Below are positions 36,481-45,000 of a stretch of DNA of 64,000 nt, one piece after another (position 1 is the first letter of the stretch; the number at the start of each line of letters is the position of its first letter). The notes beneath the pieces are model-generated. The model did no database searches. It was not told where the DNA came from and saw only the letters and a program-made list of their open reading frames with translations. This DNA comes from Saccharicrinis sp963677345 (GTDB lineage: Bacteria > Bacteroidota > Bacteroidia > Bacteroidales > Marinilabiliaceae), in the NCBI GenBank assembly GCA_963677345.2, contig CAXXLC010000018.1, forward strand, positions 124,001 through 188,000, read 5' to 3'. Both the position numbers and the translations under genes were made by a program.

Positions 36481-38709
36481 TTACATTGAATCATGAAATG
36501 ATCTGGACAACACTTCCTGTTGTTGTTCTCTGCTTAAACGAATAAAGTTAACGGCGTAACCAGATACCCTGATTGTTAATTGAGGATAGTTTTCCGGATT
36601 TTCCATTGCATCTTGTAATAATTCCCTGTTAAGAACATTAACGTTCAGATGCTGGGCGTTTTTCATGAAATACCCATCTAAAGCAGCAACCAGATTGTTA
36701 ATTCTCTCTTCTTCATTTGAACCTAGTGATTTTGGTACAATTGTGAAAGTGTTTGAAATACCATCCTGAGAGTCTTTATAATCGATTTTAGCCACAGAGT
36801 TTAAAGATGCGATAGCTCCATGTGTATCTCTACCGTGCATAGGGTTTGCTCCTGGAGCAAAAGGAATTCCTTTAGCTCTTCCATCAGGAGTTGCCCCTGT
36901 TTTTTTACCGTAAACAACATTTGAAGTAATAGTTAATACAGATAATGTTGGATTTGCATTTTTATATACCGGTAGAGCACTCAACTCATTGCTAAAATGG
37001 TTAACCAAGTCACGAGCAATTAAATCTACTCTGTCATCATCATTTCCGTATTTTGGGAAATCACCATCAATATTAAAGTCTACAGTTAATCCGTCTTCAT
37101 TTCTGATAGGTTTAACTTTTGCATGCTTAATTGCCGATAGAGAATCGGCAACAATTGATAAGCCAGCAATACCATAAGCAAGGTTTATTCTGGGATTAGT
37201 ATCAATTAATGCCATTTGTGCTTTCTCATAATAGTATTTATCATGCATATAATGAATAATATTCATCGATTCATTGTATACGCGAGCAACTTCTTTCATG
37301 GCAATTTTAAAGTTGGCCATTACTTTATCATAATCCAGATATTCATCATTAGCCATAGAAGGAATACCATCTACCATTTGAGTTCCAGTGTTTTCACAGC
37401 GTCCTGAATTGATAGCAAGAAGAAGTGTTTTTGCCAAATTAGTACGAGCTCCAAAAAACTGGATATGCTTTCCTAACTCCTGAAATGACACGCAACAAGC
37501 AATTCCATAATCATCACTATCACGATGACAACGCATTAAGTCATCATTTTCATATTGAATAGATGAGGTATCAATAGAAACTTTAGCACAATAATCTTTA
37601 AATCCTTGTGGTAAATTATTACTCCATAGAATTGTAATATTTGGTTCAGGTGAAGGACCTAAATTATAAAGTGTATTTAAAAAGCGGAAAGATGTTTTGG
37701 TTACTTTGCTTCTTCCATCAACTAACATCCCTCCAATACTTTCAGTAACCCATGTTGGATCACCAGCAAAAATTTGTTCGTAGGCTTCCATTCTTAAATG
37801 GCGAACCATGCGAAGCTTCATTACAAAATGGTCGATATATTCCTGGGCTTCCTGTTCAGTAATAATACCTGCCTGTAAATCTCTTTCAATGTAAATGTCA
37901 AGGAATGAAGATACACTGCCTAATGACATTGCTGCACCATCTTGTTCTTTTACCGCTGCCAGGTATGCCATATAGGTCCATTGAACGGCTTCTTTACCTG
38001 TTTGAGCAGGACGAGATAAATCAAGTTCATACTTTTTACCCATTTCAATCATTTGGTAAAGAGCCTTGATTTGCTCTGCAACTTCTTCTCTTAGTCTGAT
38101 TGTTTCATCAGACATCGGTCCACTGATATTTTTTAAATCTTCTTTTTTTAATTCTATCAGTCTGTTAATTCCGTATAAAGCAACTCTTCTATAATCACCA
38201 ATGATTCTGCCACGGGCATAATTGTCGGGTAAACCTGTAAGAAATCCAAGAGATCTGAATTTTCTAATTTCGTCTGTATATACATCAAAAACTCCATCAT
38301 TATGTGTTTTTGTATATTTACTGAAAGCCTCAGTTACAATTTCAGAAGGTTTTAATCCATGTTCTGATAGTGCTTTTTGAACAACCTTAAAACCGCCATA
38401 GGGTTTCATTGCTCTTTTAAGTAATTCATCAGTCTGTAAACCAACAATAACTTCGTTTTCTTTATCAATATAACCAGCCGAAAAAGAATCTACAGTAGAA
38501 ACTGTATCTGTGTCAACTGAACGCATACCATTGTTCGCTCTTTCCTCTTTAAGAGCTTGTGTACAGATATCCCATAATTTTTTAGTTTTTTCTGTTGCTC
38601 CCTCAAGGAAACTATGTGTTCCCGTATAAGGACTAATGTTTTTTCTTACAAAGTCTCTTACATCTATGGCAGTGTTCCAATTGCCATTTACAAATTCCTT
38701 AATTTCCAT
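36481..38709 (-). CDS. pflB: formate C-acetyltransferase (pyruvate formate-lyase)
   Basis: A 742-residue glycyl-radical enzyme that splits pyruvate and CoA into acetyl-CoA and formate. The active-site double Cys is in YGIACCVSFQELGK near residue 405, and the glycyl-radical motif VSGYAVNFIRLSREQQ lies ~25 residues from the C-terminus, as expected. The C-terminal GATPDGRAKGIPFAPGANPM is also diagnostic of true PFL. The upstream promoter region has TAATTTTG and a palindrome. Confidence 0.97.
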   Translation of the reverse strand: MEIKEFVNGNWNTAIDVRDFVRKNISPYTGTHSFLEGATEKTKKLWDICTQALKEERANNGMRSVDTDTVSTVDSFSAGYIDKENEVIVGLQTDELLKRAMKPYGGFKVVQKALSEHGLKPSEIVTEAFSKYTKTHNDGVFDVYTDEIRKFRSLGFLTGLPDNYARGRIIGDYRRVALYGINRLIELKKEDLKNISGPMSDETIRLREEVAEQIKALYQMIEMGKKYELDLSRPAQTGKEAVQWTYMAYLAAVKEQDGAAMSLGSVSSFLDIYIERDLQAGIITEQEAQEYIDHFVMKLRMVRHLRMEAYEQIFAGDPTWVTESIGGMLVDGRSKVTKTSFRFLNTLYNLGPSPEPNITILWSNNLPQGFKDYCAKVSIDTSSIQYENDDLMRCHRDSDDYGIACCVSFQELGKHIQFFGARTNLAKTLLLAINSGRCENTGTQMVDGIPSMANDEYLDYDKVMANFKIAMKEVARVYNESMNIIHYMHDKYYYEKAQMALIDTNPRINLAYGIAGLSIVADSLSAIKHAKVKPIRNEDGLTVDFNIDGDFPKYGNDDDRVDLIARDLVNHFSNELSALPVYKNANPTLSVLTITSNVVYGKKTGATPDGRAKGIPFAPGANPMHGRDTHGAIASLNSVAKIDYKDSQDGISNTFTIVPKSLGSNEEERINNLVAALDGYFMKNAQHLNVNVLNRELLQDAMENPENYPQLTIRVSGYAVNFIRLSREQQQEVLSRSFHDSM

Positions 38710-38720
38710 ATCTAGTTTAA

Positions 38721-38736
38721 ATTTTGCGCAAAATTA
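38721..38736 (-). promoter_or_regulatory. putative pflB promoter -7 box within a 14-bp palindrome
   Basis: On the minus strand TAATTTTG (38736-38729) fits the Bacteroidota -7 consensus TAnnTTTG exactly, and lies 20 bases upstream of the pflB ATG. It overlaps ATTTTGCGCAAAAT (38721-38734), a perfect palindrome that could be an operator. No good -33 element was found at the expected distance. Confidence 0.45.
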
Positions 38737-38916
38737 TATCTATTTAATCAAAAAATAAAATTGAAAAGTTAATATCTATCTCATTTATAGACTAAAACAT
38801 AGGTGTGTGTAGTGTAATAAGCTCGAATTAAGTATAATAAGTAATGAATTGCTAAAATAATATTTTTATATATTTAATACATTTATAGTTAGCTTAGGTC
38901 ATTCTTATTTTAATAG

Positions 38917-39348
38917 TTAATTACGTTGATCTTTAGTGATATGAGTAAGTTTACTGATGAATTCAGCTTGTTTTAGTTCAGCTTTATATTCCTCAATAAA
39001 TGTTTTAACCAATATTTTTAATTCAGTTAAATCCATTTCATCTAATAAAAATTTAAACGAAGTGCCGGAGATGGGAATATGTATTTTCTTTGTAAACTTA
39101 TTCTGTTGATTTTGTTGTATAATATGATCTGCATCAATATTATTCAAGTACTCACCAAACTTAACTAAAGCGTTAAGACCAGAAAAGTCAATTCCTACCT
39201 GATTAAACTCAAAATGAATCTTACTACATTTACTACAAGTAAAAATATGACCACGATATGTTTTAATATCTACTTCAATCATCATATTGTTATGCCTTAA
39301 TTTCCTGTTATTAAAACAATATAAATTGTAGTTTTGTTTTATGTTCAT
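38917..39348 (-). CDS. small protein of unknown function with a CxxC motif
   Basis: A 143-residue soluble protein. Residues ~30-45 carry HIFTCSKCSKIHFEFNQVG, where the CxxC could bind metal, followed by a region rich in beta-type residues and a charged helical C-terminus (ELKILVKTFIEEYKAELKQA). The arrangement resembles the small Bacteroidota DUF6686 type, but the match is by eye. A good promoter lies upstream (39380-39410). The start at 39348 is uncertain; an ATG pair 20 residues in is possible. Confidence 0.6.
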   Translation of the reverse strand: MNIKQNYNLYCFNNRKLRHNNMMIEVDIKTYRGHIFTCSKCSKIHFEFNQVGIDFSGLNALVKFGEYLNNIDADHIIQQNQQNKFTKKIHIPISGTSFKFLLDEMDLTELKILVKTFIEEYKAELKQAEFISKLTHITKDQRN

Positions 39349-39379
39349 GATGCTTTATTTAGATTAAATCTAATAATGA

Positions 39380-39410
39380 CAAAAGTAAAGGGCTTGCAAA
39401 AATTGATCAA
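39380..39410 (-). promoter_or_regulatory. Bacteroidota-type promoter of the small CxxC protein gene
   Basis: Minus strand: TTG (39410-39408), 20-base spacer, TACTTTTG (39387-39380), a full match to -33 TTG / -7 TAnnTTTG. It points at the gene starting at 39348. Confidence 0.6.
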
Positions 39411-39500
39411 TACCTAAATGTTGTGATTTATTTTAACCCTGTTTTTTTGATGCTATAGAATACTTTTCTTAATTATTATCAGCAGGTGTTCTTTTTAGAT

Positions 39501-39508
39501 TACTTTTG
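39501..39508 (+). promoter_or_regulatory. putative -7 box upstream of the CDP-glycerol-transferase-like gene
   Basis: TACTTTTG matches TAnnTTTG exactly and is 34 bases before the ATG at 39543. The -33 element is not clear. Confidence 0.4.
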
Positions 39509-39542
39509 TCTAATTATTATTTTTAATCTTAAGAAGATGTAA

Positions 39543-40655
39543 ATGAAGGATTATAGATTGGCATTTTTTCTTATTGGGCATAAGGCACATATTCATCATG
39601 TAATACCTATCGCTTGTGCTTGTTCTGCAGTAGAAGGGTTTAAAGTTGATATATTAACATCAACAGAGGGCAACCGTCAAATAATAAATGAATTGATTGA
39701 GCTATATCCAGATAATACATGCAATGTTGTTTTGTTAAAACCAACCAGATGGTATAAGCTGTCAAGAAAATATAAAAAAAAGCCATATCCAACATATGGC
39801 AATATCATTAATAATAATTTTGATAGGATTGTGTCTTATGATGTATTACTAACGCCTCAGCATTATTTAAACAGAATAAAGGATAGAGAGGAGGCTAAAA
39901 ATAAAACATATGTTTTATTAACACATGGTTCAGGAGATAGTCCGGTTTCTTATTCAAAAGCTAAGAGTAGATATGATTTAGCATTATTAGGAAGTGATGA
40001 GATTATTCGTTTAGCTAAGGCAAATGGCTTGGAAGGAAATACTATTTATAAAAGTATTGGATATGCTAAACTTGAAATAGCTGAAAAACTAAAAACAGAC
40101 AGGCCTTTTAATAATAATGTACCAACTGTAGTATATAATCCTAGTTATGTGAAGAGTTATTCTTCATGGGCTAAATGGGGGTATCAAATACTTGATTATT
40201 TTGCTCATCAAAGCAAATTTAATTTAATTTTTGCTCCACATTTAAAGTTGTTTCAAAATAAATCGATTAAAAAATTAAGGAACAGATATGGTAACTGTGA
40301 TAATATTTTGATAGACACAGATACAGATGCATTAATAGATATGACGTATACTAAGTATGCTGATATTTACCTTGGTGATATTAGTAGTCAGGGATATGAG
40401 TTTTTGTGTAAACCCAGACCTTGTGTATTTTTAAATCCTGAAAACAAGGAGATGATTAAGATGTGGGAGTTAGGTGATGTAATATCAAATATTAATGATT
40501 TGGATGTAGTTATAAATAATGCATTGGCAAATCATGTAAACTATATAGAAATTCAAAAGGAGGAGTTTTCTAAGCGTTTTTCAGTGACTGATGTTTTGCC
40601 TGGGGAAAGAGGTGCCCAAGCTATAAAGGAGTTTTTGTTGGAAAAAAGAAAATAA
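39543..40655 (+). CDS. CDP-glycerol glycerophosphotransferase-like protein
   Basis: A 370-residue cytosolic GT-B-like protein with the N-terminal RLAFFLIGHKAHIHHVIPIA and the conserved features of the CDP-glycerol:poly(glycerophosphate) transferase family: THGSGDSPVS near residue 125, YNPSYVKSYSSW near 200, FAPHLKLFQ near 240 and DIYLGDISSQGYEFL near 280. The family transfers glycerol-phosphate or ribitol-phosphate to surface glycans. It is divergent from its upstream neighbour and convergent with the Kdo8N cluster, so a role in LPS or capsule modification is plausible but unproved. Confidence 0.78.
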   Translation: MKDYRLAFFLIGHKAHIHHVIPIACACSAVEGFKVDILTSTEGNRQIINELIELYPDNTCNVVLLKPTRWYKLSRKYKKKPYPTYGNIINNNFDRIVSYDVLLTPQHYLNRIKDREEAKNKTYVLLTHGSGDSPVSYSKAKSRYDLALLGSDEIIRLAKANGLEGNTIYKSIGYAKLEIAEKLKTDRPFNNNVPTVVYNPSYVKSYSSWAKWGYQILDYFAHQSKFNLIFAPHLKLFQNKSIKKLRNRYGNCDNILIDTDTDALIDMTYTKYADIYLGDISSQGYEFLCKPRPCVFLNPENKEMIKMWELGDVISNINDLDVVINNALANHVNYIEIQKEEFSKRFSVTDVLPGERGAQAIKEFLLEKRK

Positions 40656-40660
40656 GGAAC

Positions 40661-40885
40661 AAAAAGATATCAAACTGTACTAGCTTGAACTATTCATAAA
40701 TTATTCTACTGCAAGCCTCAAAATCTTTGATAAAAAGCAAATGCTCGATTTTAAGTTTTCAAAATAGTTCACTATTCCTGCAAACTGAAAATCTCCACTT
40801 CACTTTTTCTCTTTGCTTTTGATGCCCTCATAACGAAAATTTATGAATACATCAGGCTAGGAGGGAGTTTGTTTGATATCTTTTT
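40661..40885. terminator. convergent terminator whose loop is occupied by a MITE
   Basis: AAAAAGATATCAAAC (40661-40675) and GTTTGATATCTTTTT (40871-40885) are perfect 15-bp inverted arms. Without the inserted element, the loop would be about 20 bases, and A-run and T-run ends make it a bidirectional terminator for the convergent genes ending at 40655 and 40891. The element at 40684-40856 now splits it. Confidence 0.6.
40684..40856. mobile_element. 173-bp MITE, copy A, flanked by CTAG
   Basis: A non-coding 173-base element bounded by CTAG at 40680-40683 and 40857-40860, as a 4-base target duplication. Its ends are inverted repeats: CTTGAACTATTCATAAATT at the left and AATTTATGAATACATCAGG at the right (mismatches only near the tip). 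A second copy of the same length is at 54238-54410, with about 90% identity by eye. No transposase for it is in the window. Confidence 0.85.
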
Positions 40886-40890
40886 TAAAT

Positions 40891-41565
40891 CTACTCAACA
40901 GGCTCACAAAGCGTATTGATTAAATTCCTCTCGTTTAAATATTTTGTGTAATCTCCGGTAAATTCAATTCTGGTTTCTATAGCTTGAGATAAATTACCAT
41001 TTAAGCCAATGATTAGTTCACATACTTCACGGACCCCACCATTACCTCCTGTGTTTCCTGTTCGGTAATCGCAACTCTTGGTATCCACTAAAAACTGATT
41101 AAATAAAGGATTGGCATTTCTGTTTATTTGAAAACTAGCTCCGCATGATCTTGCCAACTCAACATCTAAAATATCATCAAATACAAAAGCAATCTCTTCC
41201 GGCTTTAGGCTATTTTCTCTGCAAATACGTTCTAAAGCTTTTACTTTAAACTTACATCTGTAAAATGCAGCATTCATATGTTCTCTGGTTGCTAAAAATT
41301 GTGCACTTTTATTTTCTTCACCAGTAACAATAAAGGTGTGCGGTAAATAACCATTTCTAAGCCAAAAATCCAGTTTTAGCATATTTATACCCATGGCATC
41401 CGGCTCAGCAAAGCTACTGCCTTCATCTCCAACTTTTGATCCATTGTTAAAAACACCATCCCAGTCAAAAATGAAAGCCTTTATTTTAGAAAGCTTTTCT
41501 TTTAAATGATTTTCGGGAGTGATAAAAATTCCTCCTATATTTTCAAATTGGTTTTGAATAGTCAT
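40891..41565 (-). CDS. KdsC-like HAD phosphatase (Kdo8N-8-phosphate phosphatase)
   Basis: A 224-residue HAD hydrolase with motif I FIFDWDGVFNNG near residue 33, FVFDDILDVELARSCGAS near 145 (motif IV) and GNTGGNGGVREVCELIIG near 185, which matches the end of KdsC. KdsC is normally ~180 residues; this one has an N-terminal extension of ~25 residues and an altered DxD (D-W-D). It starts directly at the end of kdsB with no gap, so a role in removing the phosphate from Kdo-8-phosphate is likely. Confidence 0.8.
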   Translation of the reverse strand: MTIQNQFENIGGIFITPENHLKEKLSKIKAFIFDWDGVFNNGSKVGDEGSSFAEPDAMGINMLKLDFWLRNGYLPHTFIVTGEENKSAQFLATREHMNAAFYRCKFKVKALERICRENSLKPEEIAFVFDDILDVELARSCGASFQINRNANPLFNQFLVDTKSCDYRTGNTGGNGGVREVCELIIGLNGNLSQAIETRIEFTGDYTKYLNERNLINTLCEPVE

Positions 41566-42321
41566 TTATCTGTTTTGAATAAATTCGTTTGCTTTCTTTA
41601 AATCTTCAGGTGTGTCAATACACATGGTTTCATCCATATCTGTTAAAACGCAGGTAACAGGAATGCCATTTTCAATCCACCTTAACTGTTCCAGAGATTC
41701 TGCTTTTTCAAGAGCTGACGGCTCTAAATCAACAATCTTGTTTAGTGTATCAATTCTGTAGGCGTAAATTCCAAGATGGCGATAGTAAGTGTGGTTATTG
41801 AGCCATTCTGATTGTTCTACGTTTCTTAAATAAGGAATTGGAGAGCGACTAAAAAATATAGCTTCACTTTTATGGTTTAAAACAACTTTAGCTTCCCCCG
41901 GATTAAAAATATGGTGTTGTTCAGTTGCTTCCTGAATCAAAGTTGCAATCTGAGTTTCCGGATTATCAAAGCTCTTTTTAATATCTTCAAGAATTTCCGG
42001 ATTAAAAAAAGGTTCATCTCCCTGAATGTTAATAATTACATCTGAGTCTAATCCATATTTTTCTTTAATGTTTTTTGCTGCTTCTGCACATCTGTCAGTG
42101 CCACTCGTGTGGTTCTCTTTGGTCATTACAGCTTTCCCTCCAAATGCTTCAACGGCATCCACAATCCTTTGGTCGTCAGTAGCAACAAATACATGCTCCA
42201 ACCCTTTACTGCAGTTTTCAAATACCCACTGAACCATTGGTTTATCACCGATCATGGCTAGGGGTTTACCTGGTAGGCGTGAAGAACTATAACGACTAGG
42301 AATTATTCCAACGATATTCAT
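41566..42321 (-). CDS. kdsB: 3-deoxy-manno-octulosonate cytidylyltransferase
   Basis: A 251-residue nucleotidyltransferase. It has IIPSRYSSSRLPGKPLAMIG at the N-terminus, DVIINIQGDEPFFNPEIL, the FSRSPIPYLR motif, HLGIYAYRIDTL and CIDTPEDLKKANEF. It activates Kdo (here probably Kdo8N) with CTP to give the CMP-sugar used by WaaA. Its stop abuts the start of the phosphatase gene. A block of (TATAAAG) repeats lies upstream at 42323-42350. Confidence 0.95.
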   Translation of the reverse strand: MNIVGIIPSRYSSSRLPGKPLAMIGDKPMVQWVFENCSKGLEHVFVATDDQRIVDAVEAFGGKAVMTKENHTSGTDRCAEAAKNIKEKYGLDSDVIINIQGDEPFFNPEILEDIKKSFDNPETQIATLIQEATEQHHIFNPGEAKVVLNHKSEAIFFSRSPIPYLRNVEQSEWLNNHTYYRHLGIYAYRIDTLNKIVDLEPSALEKAESLEQLRWIENGIPVTCVLTDMDETMCIDTPEDLKKANEFIQNR

Positions 42322-42433
42322 GTTTTAAAGTATAAAGTATAAAGTATAAAGATGATTTACGGCTTTTACTTGTGTATATTAAAACAAATTATTGTGCCTG
42401 GTAAGGTTATAATCTTAATACTTTATACTAATT

Positions 42434-43522
42434 CTACATTCTTTTAAAAAGATCTTTAATTTCTTCTTTGGAAATTTTATTTCTCCAATCCGAGCCAAAA
42501 GCATTATTCCACATGTGTTCTAATGCCCAGCTCACTTCCACCATTTGGTCAAATTGAGCTTCAGTACATTCAGCAGTAATGCCTGCAGGAATTTCAACCC
42601 CCTGAACGGCTTGCATTTCTTTAAACGTCTTGTAGCCCTCTGAATAATACTTTTCAAGCTGGTTGAAAACAATACAGTTACCAACGCCATGGTGAGTGCC
42701 TAAAACAACAGCTAATCCGTAAGATAAAGCATGGCAAACACCAACCTGACCATAGGTAGTACTGTTTCCTCCCATGATAGAGGCAACCATCATTTTCTCG
42801 TCAGCTTCCAGTCTGTCTTTATATTTGTTCATGAAAACATCAATAGTGATGTCGTTTGATTTTTCTGCAAAAGCTTGGCCCATTGAATTAATCCAACTTC
42901 CATTCATAGATTCTACATTATGAATAAAGTTGTCCATTCCTGTAAAGAAGCGGTCTTCATCTGGCACTGTTGCTAATAATTCAGGATCAAAAATAATTTC
43001 GTCAGGAATTGTATAATCACATTTAATACCTAATTTTTTCTCAGGTCCACTAAGAACAGCAGTCATTGAAACTTCAGCTCCGGTACCTGTTATTGTAGGA
43101 ATACAGATGGTATAAATTCCTTCATTTTTTATTAAATCCAATCCCTGATAATCTTTTGAATCGCCAGGATTTGTAACCATTAAACCTGTTGCTTTGGCAT
43201 AGTCCATGGCACATCCACCTCCCATACCTACCATTACGGCTGGTAATGTTACCTGATGAGCTAAAATTTGATCGCGATATTTGTTAACTAATGTGGTTTT
43301 AGGTTCATCTGTTGAATCAATAAAAATCACTAAGTCTTTATCTGATTTAGGAATGCGATTCAATATAGCCTCTTTATCCTGGAAGAAGTGATCAATCATA
43401 AAAACGGTCCAATCATTAGATGGAGTTTTTCTTCTGTCAATTAATTCTCCTAAATGATTGAATGTTCCTTTACCAAAGGCGTAATGTCCTGGATTTACAA
43501 AACTTCTAAAATCGTATAACAT
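42434..43522 (-). CDS. kdnB: 3-deoxy-alpha-D-manno-octulosonate 8-oxidase
   Basis: A 362-residue iron-containing alcohol dehydrogenase. It starts MLYDFRSFVNPGHYAFGKGT, has the NAD-binding GGGCAMDYAKATG region, TGTGAEVSMTAVLSG, and the metal-ligand region with FFTGMDNFIHNVESMNGSW and HALSYGLAVVLGTHHGVG. The N-terminus and the pairing with a DegT-type transaminase match KdnB of Shewanella, which oxidises Kdo at C8 to an aldehyde for amination. Its neighbour kdnA supplies the next step. Confidence 0.88.
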   Translation of the reverse strand: MLYDFRSFVNPGHYAFGKGTFNHLGELIDRRKTPSNDWTVFMIDHFFQDKEAILNRIPKSDKDLVIFIDSTDEPKTTLVNKYRDQILAHQVTLPAVMVGMGGGCAMDYAKATGLMVTNPGDSKDYQGLDLIKNEGIYTICIPTITGTGAEVSMTAVLSGPEKKLGIKCDYTIPDEIIFDPELLATVPDEDRFFTGMDNFIHNVESMNGSWINSMGQAFAEKSNDITIDVFMNKYKDRLEADEKMMVASIMGGNSTTYGQVGVCHALSYGLAVVLGTHHGVGNCIVFNQLEKYYSEGYKTFKEMQAVQGVEIPAGITAECTEAQFDQMVEVSWALEHMWNNAFGSDWRNKISKEEIKDLFKRM

Positions 43523-43625
43523 GATAAATAGTTGTAAGTTAATAGTTGTAAGTAAGAAGTATGTGTTGCTAATTACTTAATAACCTGAATTCTAAAAATT
43601 TAATTGAACTCAGGATAATAGGAAA

Positions 43626-43672
43626 TAAAAAAATCACGAATTTAGAAAGCAATACTTTTTAATTCGTGATTT
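43626..43672 (-). terminator. terminator after kdnA
   Basis: AAATCACGAATT (43631-43642) pairs with AATTCGTGATTT (43661-43672) over an 18-base loop. Read on the minus strand the stem is followed by a T-run (43626-43632 region), so it lies just after the kdnA stop at 43685 and separates kdnA from kdnB. Confidence 0.65.
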
Positions 43673-43684
43673 ATAAGAAATATA

Positions 43685-44866
43685 TTATCCCAACACCTTA
43701 TCAAAAGCTTTGCAAATTGCATCTAATTGTTCAGGTGTGCTTGTAATATTAATGTTTATAGAAACAAGGCGACCTATGATATCATAAGATTTTGGTAAAT
43801 CAAGATTATTATAGTCTTGTGGCTTGTCAAGAAATTGCATACCTACAGGGCCGGCAACCTTACACTCTTTTAAGTGGTGCCAATTTTTAATAAAGTGGTA
43901 ATTGTTGTTGTACCAATAAGCAGCTGCAACACCTTCTTTACCTAATTCGGCACAAGCTTTTTCAGCATCCTGTTGAGTTGGTAAAAAGAAGTTTAATACA
44001 GTAGCTGAGTCTCCGGCTTCATCTGGTACATTGCGAAATGTAACCTGAGGAAATTTCTTTAAGTAATCCTTTAATACTTTTTTGTTGGCTCTTAATCTTT
44101 CTAAGATGTAATCAATTTTTCTGAATTGAGCTAATCCAACTGCAGCATTTAGTTCACCTATTCTGTAGTTGGTTCCTAAAATAGGATGATCCTCAGCACC
44201 CCGGTTGTCACCAATATGACTGTGTCCGTGATCACTGTATGTGTGAGCAGTTGTGTAAACACATTCATCGTTAGTGATGATAGCACCACCTTCACCTGCA
44301 GTAATTAATTTAAAGAAGTCGAAAGAATAACATGCTACTTTACCAAAAGTACCTAACATTTTTCCTTTGTATGAACCACCAAGAGCCTGAGCTGTATCCT
44401 CAATTAAAATGATGTTGTGTTTGTTACATACTTCAACAATTTCATCAATTTGAGCCATAGCACCAACCATATGAATTAATACAACAGCTTTGGTTTTAGG
44501 AGTAATTGCTGCTTCGATAGATTTAGCTGATAAGCAAAGTGTTTCGTCAATTTCAGCAAATACTGGTACTGCGCCACAATTGATAACAGCTTCTACAGGT
44601 GCAATAAATGTAAATGGAGGAACAATTACTTCATCGCCAGCTCCAACACCTACAGAAGCTAAAGAAACGCAGTCTGCTGCTGTTCCGCTTGATACCATAT
44701 GGCAATATTTTGCACCATGATATTCGGCAAATTCTTTTTCAAATTGTTTTGCTTTCCAGATGCCTTTTCTTTGAGCATCGTGATTATATCTGAACAGAAT
44801 TCCGGTTTCAAGAACCTCCATTACGTGTTCTTTTTCTTCTTTACCAAATAATTCAGTACCTGGCAT
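43685..44866 (-). CDS. kdnA: 8-amino-3,8-dideoxy-manno-octulosonate transaminase
   Basis: A 393-residue DegT/DnrJ/EryC1 PLP enzyme. It has VSSGTAADCVSLASVGVGAG, PPFTFIAPVEAV, LIEDTAQALGGSYKGKMLG and the PLP-lysine region CYSFDFFKLITAGEGGAII. With kdnB it converts Kdo to 8-amino-Kdo. The frame extends to 44893, but the extra nine codons lie in a dispersed AGACAAAAGACATAAGAC-type repeat, and ATG 44866 (MPGTELFGKEEKEHV) matches the family N-terminus. It uses a separate unit from kdnB because a terminator lies between them. Confidence 0.9.
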   Translation of the reverse strand: MPGTELFGKEEKEHVMEVLETGILFRYNHDAQRKGIWKAKQFEKEFAEYHGAKYCHMVSSGTAADCVSLASVGVGAGDEVIVPPFTFIAPVEAVINCGAVPVFAEIDETLCLSAKSIEAAITPKTKAVVLIHMVGAMAQIDEIVEVCNKHNIILIEDTAQALGGSYKGKMLGTFGKVACYSFDFFKLITAGEGGAIITNDECVYTTAHTYSDHGHSHIGDNRGAEDHPILGTNYRIGELNAAVGLAQFRKIDYILERLRANKKVLKDYLKKFPQVTFRNVPDEAGDSATVLNFFLPTQQDAEKACAELGKEGVAAAYWYNNNYHFIKNWHHLKECKVAGPVGMQFLDKPQDYNNLDLPKSYDIIGRLVSININITSTPEQLDAICKAFDKVLG

Positions 44867-44933
44867 AATTTTAAATTTTAAGATGTTAGACAAAAGACAT
44901 AAGACTTATGCCCTAAACGTAATAAGGGTGATT

Positions 44934-44950
44934 TACAAAATCACCCCTTT
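44934..44950. repeat. GC-rich hairpin between the TAL-CBS gene and kdnA
   Basis: AAGGGTGATTT-ACA-AAATCACCCCTT forms a stem with one mismatch, and a T-run follows on the plus strand only. For the minus-strand genes it is not a classical terminator; it may stabilise or partly attenuate the transcript. Confidence 0.4.
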
Positions 44951-45000
44951 TTATATTGTATGTTATCCACCCAAAGGGATAAAGTCCTTATGACCGTCAG

